From the NCBI GenBank assembly GCA_037384885.1, contig JARRNO010000031.1, positions 1 through 13,221 on the forward strand: a stretch of 13,221 nucleotides of DNA. The letters run 5' to 3'. The stretch is from JARRNO01 sp037384885 (GTDB lineage: Bacteria; Acidobacteriota; UBA4820; DSQY01). Below the pieces are notes generated by a model. That model saw only the letters and a program-made list of their open reading frames with translations. It did not search any database and was not told the DNA's origin. The stretch's first letter is position 1. Every line of letters starts with the position of its first letter. The position numbers and the translations under genes were made by a program. This document shows positions 6,892-11,672 of the stretch, piece by piece.

Positions 6892-8111
6892 GAGAGGCAT
6901 TCCAGAACAGCCTCTGCCGTTCGGCCGGCCGCTCCCCGGTGCTTCTGCACGTACGCGGCGGCCTTTCTTCCAGCCTCTTTTCGAGAACGATCGGATGTTA
7001 TCCAGCCACTCAACACGCCGGCCAGATTTGTAGAATCCCCAATCCGGACGGCTCCTTCCGCCAACAGGAGCCCTTCCGCCTCTTCCAGAAAATTCTCCGT
7101 GAACGGACCGAATACAACAGGTTTCCCCAAGTAGGCCGGCTCCAGGACATTCTGCCCGCCCAGGGGCACCAGGCTGCCTCCCACAAACGCCGCAAGACCG
7201 CATTCATAGGCGGCCCAAAGCTCTCCGATCGTATCGAGAACCAGGACATCCCATGGGCCGCCGCCCTTGCCGGAGGAGCGGAAGCGCACAGCCAGGCCCA
7301 TTTTCTCAGCCTCCTCCCGGCACGTTCCTACGCGGTCCAGATGGCGCGGCGCCAGAAGCAATTTGACACCCGGATGCCGCTTTCTGAGTAAACCATGCGC
7401 CGTGATGACAGCTCGCTCTTCCCCCTCACGGACGCTGCCGGCCACCCAAACGGCGGCGCCGTCCAACAAGGCCATGATCTCGCCCCGCTGCTTCATGAAG
7501 TCCTCGGGGGGCTCCAGATCGAATTTCATATTGCCCGTCACCCGGATCGAACTTTCTGGAACTCCCAGGGCGTGGAAACGGAGGGCGTGGCGTTCGGACT
7601 GGGCGGCGACGTTCAGTCTTGAAAGGTCCCCGCCGTAAAGGGCCTTCAGCTTGACGGTTCTGGCGACATTGCGGTCCGAAAGGCGGCCGTTCACAACACA
7701 GACAGGGACGTTATCCAGCGCGGCCCGGCGAAGCAGGTGCGGCCAGAGCTCCGTCTCGACCAGAACGATCATTCTCGGCTTGATTCGGCGGAAGGCGCGC
7801 CGGACCGCTGAAACGAGATCGATGGGGAAAGCAGCCGCCTCTCCCCCTTCGCGCGCCAAGAGGGTAAGCCCTGTGCCCGTGGTTGAGGTAACCGTCACCG
7901 GGACTCCGCGGCGCTCCAAGTGTTCTTTCAATCTCAGGGCAAGCCTGACTTCACCTACGGATGCCGCCTGGATCCATATGGCGTCCTGCCGCATGGGGCC
8001 GTAGAAGCCAAGCCGTTCCCGGAACCTGGCCTCTCTTTTTTGCCGTAATGCAAGCACCAGAAGCCAAACCGGCGCCAGCAACATGCTTAAAACACGATAG
8101 ATTACGCGCAA
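6888..8111 (-). CDS. waaA: 3-deoxy-D-manno-octulosonic acid (Kdo) transferase WaaA (KdtA)
   Basis: WaaA moves Kdo from CMP-Kdo to the lipid A precursor at the inner face of the inner membrane, so the host makes LPS. With the start chosen here the product has 407 aa. It has an N-terminal hydrophobic anchor (RVIYRVLSMLLAPVWLLVLA, 2-21), RFRERLGFYG (30-39), SVGE at 51-54 with the catalytic Glu54, VETELWPHLL (118-127), GSVREGEE (225-232), LAPRHLDR (253-260), DTIGEL (293-298) and FVGGSLVPLGGQN (309-321). The frame is open for 187 more codons upstream, but that stretch is opposite rsmE and unlike any WaaA. The TTG at 8111 places the anchor as in the family and has GGGGAG 3 nt before it, which is close. 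The next choice is ATG at 8084, without a ribosome site. Promoter and leader lie in the 97-bp divergent gap to rsmE. Confidence 0.93.
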   Translation of the reverse strand: MRVIYRVLSMLLAPVWLLVLALRQKREARFRERLGFYGPMRQDAIWIQAASVGEVRLALRLKEHLERRGVPVTVTSTTGTGLTLLAREGGEAAAFPIDLVSAVRRAFRRIKPRMIVLVETELWPHLLRRAALDNVPVCVVNGRLSDRNVARTVKLKALYGGDLSRLNVAAQSERHALRFHALGVPESSIRVTGNMKFDLEPPEDFMKQRGEIMALLDGAAVWVAGSVREGEERAVITAHGLLRKRHPGVKLLLAPRHLDRVGTCREEAEKMGLAVRFRSSGKGGGPWDVLVLDTIGELWAAYECGLAAFVGGSLVPLGGQNVLEPAYLGKPVVFGPFTENFLEEAEGLLLAEGAVRIGDSTNLAGVLSGWITSDRSRKEAGRKAAAYVQKHRGAAGRTAEAVLECLS

Positions 8112-8170
8112 GGTCTCCCCCGGGGTGCTTCCTGGTTTCTTTAGGCCGCGCGGCTTCGATCGCCCGCCCC

Positions 8171-8199
8171 ATTGTAACCCGCCTCCCGTTGCTGGTAAA
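8171..8199 (-). promoter_or_regulatory. Sigma70-type promoter of waaA
   Basis: On the minus strand TTTACC (8199-8194) and TACAAT (8176-8171) are 17 bp apart. The predicted start is about 8164, giving a leader of about 52 nt before the TTG at 8111. It overlaps the rsmE promoter completely on the opposite strand. Confidence 0.5.
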
Positions 8200-8201
8200 T
8201 T
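8172..8201 (+). promoter_or_regulatory. Possible promoter of rsmE, leaderless configuration
   Basis: TTGTAA (8172-8177) and TAAATT (8196-8201) are 18 bp apart (4/6 each). The -10 ends 7 nt before the rsmE ATG at 8209, so the transcript would start at or one base before the A. No Shine-Dalgarno sequence is present. Confidence 0.33.
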
Positions 8202-8208
8202 CTTAGGC

Positions 8209-8949
8209 ATGAGCCACGGGCGCCGATTCATCTGCGACAACGATCTGCAAAGTCCTCCCTGGATTCTGACGCCGCCTGACGCCAGGCATGCCCTGAAAGT
8301 GCTGCGCCTGAAAGCGGGAGACATCGTCACGTTGATGGACGGCCGGGGCGGCACGCGAAAGGCGGCCATCGAGGTCCTTCCCCACGGCCGCGTTTCCGCC
8401 CATCCCGCGGGACCTGTTCTGCAGGCCCTGCCGCCCTCCGTCCGGCTCCATCTTTTCGTCGCGGCCCCCCACCCCGGCGTCATGGATGAAATCATCACGC
8501 ACGCCGTTGAGTTGGCGGCATGGAAGATCCTGACCGCCCCAGGCGAACACAGCCAGTCCACCTTCTCGGTCCTTGAAAGGCGCCTTCCACGATGGAGGCT
8601 TTTGGTTCGCTCCGCCTGCAAGCAGTCGGGGAACCCTTTCTTTCCGGAACTCACCGTCATGAGGTCTTTCATAGAGGCGGTGGAGGCGCTTCCCAGAGCG
8701 GGCTTCCACTTTGCGCAACAGGCCCCGCCCCTGCCGCCCTCATCCCCAATCGGAGCCGGAGATATTGCTCTGGCGGTTGGGCCCGAAGGCGATTTCTCTC
8801 CGGAGGAGCGGCAAATCCTGGTGCGACGCGGCCTCAGACCGGCCGGGCTCGGCCCTTACACCCTCCGGGTTGATACCGCGGCGCTCTCCGCACTGGCCCA
8901 CTTTGGGCCGGCTATGCTTCGGGCGGGCCGTCCAGATATTTCGGATTGA
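8209..8949 (+). CDS. rsmE: 16S rRNA (uracil1498-N3)-methyltransferase RsmE
   Basis: RsmE is a SPOUT-class enzyme that methylates U1498 of 16S rRNA near the decoding centre. The 246-aa product has the N-terminal PUA-like part with HALKVLRLKAGD (27-38), KQSGN (138-142, where EQ is more usual), the SAM-knot signature VGPEGDFSPEE (190-200) and LGPYTLRVDTA (214-224, where the family often has RTETA). The ATG at 8209 fits the normal N-terminus; the frame is open to 8125 but that part is the divergent promoter region. No ribosome site precedes the ATG. Its last 38 bases overlap the 3' end of the convergent gene at 8912-9307. Confidence 0.95.
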   Translation: MSHGRRFICDNDLQSPPWILTPPDARHALKVLRLKAGDIVTLMDGRGGTRKAAIEVLPHGRVSAHPAGPVLQALPPSVRLHLFVAAPHPGVMDEIITHAVELAAWKILTAPGEHSQSTFSVLERRLPRWRLLVRSACKQSGNPFFPELTVMRSFIEAVEALPRAGFHFAQQAPPLPPSSPIGAGDIALAVGPEGDFSPEERQILVRRGLRPAGLGPYTLRVDTAALSALAHFGPAMLRAGRPDISD

Positions 8950-9307
8950 CGTAAACCATGAGGTTGTTGTCGTTCGGGTCCAGGAGTTTCAGAAAAAATG
9001 GACGTCCAAGATCCGCCTTGCTGCTCACCTCGCCAAGCAGGGTCTCACCGTCCTTGAAGCGAATCCGCACAAACCTCCCCGACGTCTCAGCCCTGAGGGC
9101 CTCTTCGTCCTTGACGCGCTGGTAGTCGGGGTTTCCAAGGTAAGATTTCACGAAAAAGGCGGCCTTGAGCCTCTCCACCGGAACCGCCAGCTTTTCGCCG
9201 TCCTGGGTCACGGCGGGGATCGTGGCGGTCCCATCCTCGAACAGCTGCGAACGAACCGCGTGGAGCGTACCGTCCTTGTAATGCAGGACCAATTTGTGAT
9301 CGCTCAT
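8912..9307 (-). CDS. Small protein with two similar halves, DUF6982-like (tentative)
   Basis: The 131-aa soluble protein has no signal peptide. Two segments resemble each other: KLVLHYKDGTLHAV (5-18) and RFVRIRFKDGETLLGEV (about 78-94), each a pair of beta strands around K-D-G. The first half ends with LKAAFFVKSYLGNPDY, the second with LLDPNDNNLMVYVNPKYL. I recall the 'LKA-x-FFV-x-x-x-x-G' element and the 'DP-x-x-NN' element from a small-domain family found in acidobacteria and deltaproteobacteria (possibly DUF6982); no search was possible. The function is unknown; a beta-barrel ligand or protein-binding role is only a guess. Start ATG 9307 has AGAGGT 5 nt upstream and a good promoter. It overlaps rsmE tail-to-tail by 38 bp. 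Confidence 0.8.
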   Translation of the reverse strand: MSDHKLVLHYKDGTLHAVRSQLFEDGTATIPAVTQDGEKLAVPVERLKAAFFVKSYLGNPDYQRVKDEEALRAETSGRFVRIRFKDGETLLGEVSSKADLGRPFFLKLLDPNDNNLMVYVNPKYLDGPPEA

Positions 9308-9324
9308 GCCCGACCTCTACCCTG

Positions 9325-9353
9325 ACTTTACCTGCGAGGCGGGTCCTTGGCAA
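9325..9353 (-). promoter_or_regulatory. Sigma70-type promoter of the 8912-9307 gene
   Basis: On the minus strand TTGCCA (9353-9348) and TAAAGT (9330-9325) are 17 bp apart (5/6 and 4/6). The predicted start, about 9318, is the first base of the ribosome site AGAGGT, so the leader would be 11 nt. Confidence 0.45.
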
Positions 9354-9422
9354 GGCCTAATGCGCGTGCCGGGGTCCGTGAAAGTTGTCGCCGGGGACTC
9401 ACACACCAAGCCTCAAAGCCGC

Positions 9423-9443
9423 AACATCTCCAGGGAGATTGTT
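9423..9443. repeat. Imperfect inverted repeat in the divergent promoter gap
   Basis: ATCTCC (9426-9431) and GGAGAT (9434-9439) form a perfect 6-bp dyad around AG. It extends to AAC/GTT on the outside if one T (9440) is skipped. It lies upstream of both flanking promoters and could be an operator or small hairpin. The remainder of the 212-bp gap (9308-9519) holds only the two promoters and a second short dyad, CAACC/GGTTG, at 9470-9486. Confidence 0.35.
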
Positions 9444-9483
9444 CACCGCATGAGCGGCCGGCCGTCGCACAACCGGCGGCGGG

Positions 9484-9512
9484 TTGCCGAAGGCCCAGGA
9501 ACAGTTTATTCT
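9484..9512 (+). promoter_or_regulatory. Possible promoter of the yihY-like gene, leaderless configuration
   Basis: TTGCCG (9484-9489) and TATTCT (9507-9512) are 17 bp apart (4/6 each). The predicted start is 9519, one base before the ATG at 9520. The TTG that could serve as an upstream start codon is thus better read as part of the -35. Confidence 0.35.
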
Positions 9513-9519
9513 ATCTTGC

Positions 9520-10833
9520 ATGACGACATGGCTGAAGCGGCTCCAAGAGGCGATTATTCAGGAAGCCCAGCATGCTTCGAGGGTCAAGGGCCTTCTCCTG
9601 CTCTGGTCGCGCGTCGTCTATCATGTGGCCCGCAAGGCCTGGAAAGACCACTTTACGCAAAGGAGCGCAGCCCTTGCCTTCTTCACCCTTCTCGACCTCT
9701 TTCCCGTACTGATCCTCTTTCTTTTCTTCGTGAGCCACTCGGTCCTTCTCAAAGATTACCTGGCGGGCGTTCAGAACGTCCTGCTGACCCAGTGGGTTGC
9801 CCACGGGGCGAGGCAGGTGGTGGACGAGCTGTTCCGAAGTCTGTCCCTCAACCTTGATGTCCTGGGATCCGGTTTGTCGGGTTTTCTCGCATTCCTCGTC
9901 CTCTTCGCGCTGAGCACCTCCCTGCTGATGCTGGTGGAAAAGTCCTTCAATGAAATCTGGCACGCCGTCTCCAAGCGCCGCAGCATGCTGAGCCGGCTTT
10001 CCGTCCTCTGGACCGGCCTGACGTTGCTCCCCCTCCTGATGAGCTTCTCCTTCGCCATTACGGCGCGCTTTGCCAAGCACTGGGTGATGCCCCCGTTCCT
10101 TTCCCATTTTCTGCTTCCCTACCTCGTGACGGTGGGCGCCTTTTTCATCCTCTACCTGTGGATCCCATCCGTCTCCGTACGCTGGAAGCCCGCGCTCCTT
10201 GCTTCCGCCTTCGCCGCACTCTTCTGGGAGCTGGCGAAGCTCGGCATCGGCGTCTACGTTCAGGATGTCTTTACAAAAAGCCCCATCGGAAAACTTTACG
10301 GCTCACTGGCTCTTGTTCCCATCGGAATGGCCTGGATCTACTACTCCTGGATCATCGTACTGCTTGGCGCAGAACTCACCTATGTCATTCAGCATCTCGA
10401 AGAGCTGCAAACGGAAGCCAGAAAGCAGTGGCTGCTCAGGGACGGGTTCATTCCTCTTTCCAGAGAGGCGGCCGTGGCCATGGTCATCGAAGTGTTCCGC
10501 GGCTTTTTGAGGGGGGAAGGCCCTCTGAATTTCATTCAGCTTGCTTCCAAGCACCGCCTTCATGTTGACCAAGCGCAAAAATGGGGCGAAGCGCTGGTGG
10601 AAGAGGGTGTGCTCGTCAGGACCGAGGATGAAACCGTCGTGCCGGCCAGGCCGCCCGACCAGGTGACGCTTTCGGAAGTGGGCGGTTTGTACAGCCGGCG
10701 TTTCGGGTGCAGCTTTGAAGCGGAAGCGATCCCCACTTGCCGGTTCACGGCCGCCGAAGACAGGAAATTCGAGGAGACTTACCGGGAAATCACCTTCGCC
10801 AAACTGTTCGAGGCCGATTCCTCCTTATCATGA
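9520..10833 (+). CDS. YihY/UPF0761 (BrkB-like) inner-membrane protein with C-terminal cytosolic domain
   Basis: The 437-aa protein belongs to the YihY/BrkB family, often annotated 'ribonuclease BN' in older records by mistake. It has an N-terminal amphipathic part with AALAFFTLLDLFPVL (50-64), six likely membrane segments (about 50-78, 116-140, 160-181, 195-216, 224-245, 258-288), the NEIWHAV signature (144-150) and the conserved last segment YGSLALVPIGMAWIYY (260-275). Residues 300-437 are soluble; 315-370 look like a winged-helix domain (REAAVAMVIEVFRGFL, then LASKHRL and EEGVLVRTED). The E. coli member is about 290 aa, so this is the long form. Its role is unknown; it is not a proven nuclease or transporter. 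The frame is open to TTG 9484, but ATG 9520 is preferred. Its stop overlaps the convergent TonB-gene stop within the palindrome TCATGA. Confidence 0.88.
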   Translation: MTTWLKRLQEAIIQEAQHASRVKGLLLLWSRVVYHVARKAWKDHFTQRSAALAFFTLLDLFPVLILFLFFVSHSVLLKDYLAGVQNVLLTQWVAHGARQVVDELFRSLSLNLDVLGSGLSGFLAFLVLFALSTSLLMLVEKSFNEIWHAVSKRRSMLSRLSVLWTGLTLLPLLMSFSFAITARFAKHWVMPPFLSHFLLPYLVTVGAFFILYLWIPSVSVRWKPALLASAFAALFWELAKLGIGVYVQDVFTKSPIGKLYGSLALVPIGMAWIYYSWIIVLLGAELTYVIQHLEELQTEARKQWLLRDGFIPLSREAAVAMVIEVFRGFLRGEGPLNFIQLASKHRLHVDQAQKWGEALVEEGVLVRTEDETVVPARPPDQVTLSEVGGLYSRRFGCSFEAEAIPTCRFTAAEDRKFEETYREITFAKLFEADSSLS

Positions 10834-11127
10834 GCCGCCGCGATTCAAGTTTTCCTGGGACGCTCCCCCGGTCGAAAATTTCACGATGACATAGGTCCAG
10901 CCGGGATGCCCCGGTTTCCAGCGCCATGTTGCGACCCATTTCTCAGCGGCCCCGCCAAGCACCGGTTCAGATGGGCGCTGACGAAAGACAGTCACCCGCC
11001 GGGGGTTTCCACCCGAATCCACCTTAAGGCGAAGAATGACAACCGCGTCCCGGAGGCCCTCGTAGCCCATGGGATATCGGGCCGGCGCGCGGTGAACGAG
11101 AACGGGACCACCGGGCCTGGATTTCCC
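10828..11127 (-). pseudogene. Second TonB C-terminal domain, in the -1 frame of the lipoprotein gene
   Basis: Reading from 11127 in the frame one base back gives a Pro/Gly linker and then RAPARYPMGYEGLRDAVVIL, LKVDSGGNPRRVTVF, GGAAEKWVATWRWKPG and WTYVIVKF, the strand-helix order of a second TonB_C domain. It ends at TGA 10830-10828. The ATG at 11208 in this frame lies inside the first domain's coding sequence and is not a credible start. Joined to the 5' frame by a -1 slip at 11121-11127 the product would have about 224 aa with two tandem TonB_C domains. Whether the shift is programmed, a mutation or a one-base assembly error cannot be told here. The stop shares the palindrome TCATGA with the yihY stop. 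Confidence 0.65.
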
Positions 11128-11501
11128 CTTCCCGGGCTCAACCGAACCTCCACATTCACCCATTTCCAAATATTCCGGCCTCGGCTCCTGGCCGGCTCCC
11201 ATATCCACTTTTCGACCGCGGCCGCGTCGGCTGCCGCCAATCCCCGTCCAAGCGATCGCTCGCTGATGACCTCGACCTTCTCCATTTGTCCCATCTCGTT
11301 GACAAGGACCGTCAGGCGGACATCTCCTGAGAGTTTTTCCTTGTAAGCCTTTGCCGGATAGACGGGTGCGGGCTTGTAGAGAGGCCTAGGGCGGTTGCCG
11401 CCTTCCGGTCGCAGACCGGCGGCGCAACCAGCCAGAGCCAAACAGAATACACATATGGTCGATAATGAGAGTTCCTTTCTCATTGCCCCCGCGCTTCCCA
11501 T
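10992..11501 (-). CDS. Lipoprotein with TonB C-terminal domain (5' frame of a frameshifted two-domain gene)
   Basis: The N-terminus is a lipoprotein signal: MRKE, a hydrophobic core STICVFCLALA and the lipobox LAGC with Cys26 as the lipidated residue. A short Pro/Arg linker leads to a complete TonB_C domain (about 46-122): PAPVYPAKAYKEKLSGDVRL, then VLVNEMGQMEKVEVISE and AAAVEKWIWEPA, as in the energy-transducer TonB C-terminus. TonB_C normally contacts outer-membrane receptors, but here there is no membrane-spanning TonB N-terminus and the protein would be lipid-anchored. After residue 122 this frame loses family resemblance and stops at 10992, whereas the -1 frame carries a second TonB_C domain. 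The start may be ATG 11501 or ATG 11483; neither has a strong ribosome site. A TonB_C lipoprotein next to yihY and an acyl-CoA dehydrogenase has no obvious pathway link. Confidence 0.75.
   Translation of the reverse strand: MGSAGAMRKELSLSTICVFCLALAGCAAGLRPEGGNRPRPLYKPAPVYPAKAYKEKLSGDVRLTVLVNEMGQMEKVEVISERSLGRGLAAADAAAVEKWIWEPARSRGRNIWKWVNVEVRLSPGRGNPGPVVPFSFTARRPDIPWATRASGTRLSFFALRWIRVETPGG
11121..11127 (-). other. Candidate -1 ribosomal frameshift heptamer G_GGA_AAT
   Basis: In the 0 frame the codons AGG GGA AAT give the heptamer GGG-AAA-T in the X_XXY_YYZ register. A slip of both tRNAs by one base yields GGG AAA and continues with TCC in the frame of the second TonB domain. A 5-6 bp stem (CGGTG 11113-11109 with CACCG 11094-11090, 14-nt loop) begins 7 nt downstream. 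No internal Shine-Dalgarno stimulator is obvious, although GGGAAGGGG just upstream is purine-rich. Confidence 0.35.
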
Positions 11502-11516
11502 TTCATCTCTGTTCCG

Positions 11517-11522
11517 CTTATA
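11517..11522 (-). promoter_or_regulatory. Possible -10 element of the TonB-domain lipoprotein gene
   Basis: TATAAG on the minus strand (5/6) would start transcription at about 11510, leaving a 9-nt leader before ATG 11501. No -35 match was found at 16-18 bp. Confidence 0.3.
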
Positions 11523-11589
11523 ACGTAATGTCAGATACCCTGCTTCTCATACCGGCGAATCGTCCCAGAGGGTTTATTGGGGAAGGGAT

Positions 11590-11618
11590 TTGGCGACGAC
11601 CCCGGGGAGCATTACAAT
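11590..11618 (+). promoter_or_regulatory. Sigma70-type promoter of the acyl-CoA dehydrogenase gene
   Basis: TTGGCG (11590-11595) and TACAAT (11613-11618) are 17 bp apart (4/6 and 5/6). The predicted start at about 11625 leaves a 48-nt leader that contains the GGGAG ribosome site before ATG 11673. Confidence 0.5.
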
Positions 11619-11672
11619 GTGAAAGGACCGCATCGCCTTGCTGTCATGGCAAAACATCTGTGGGAGTTGCTC

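Noticed and set aside
8125..8208. Longer rsmE start at ATG 8125
   Set aside because: The 28 added residues are Pro/Arg-rich, unlike RsmE, and cover the divergent promoter region.
8112..8672. 187-codon upstream extension of the waaA reading frame, including an ATG at 8210 that shares CATG with the rsmE start
   Set aside because: It lies opposite rsmE, has Arg/Pro/Gly-rich composition unlike WaaA, and the waaA promoter (8171-8199) would start RNA at about 8164, downstream of the ATG at 8210.
9470..9486. Hairpin CAACC-N7-GGTTG before the yihY promoter as a terminator
   Set aside because: It has a 5-bp stem, no T-run and no gene end nearby; most likely chance in GC-rich DNA.
9484..9519. TTG 9484 as start of the yihY-like gene
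   Set aside because: No ribosome site precedes it, the added 12 residues have no family support, and TTGCCG fits better as a -35 hexamer.
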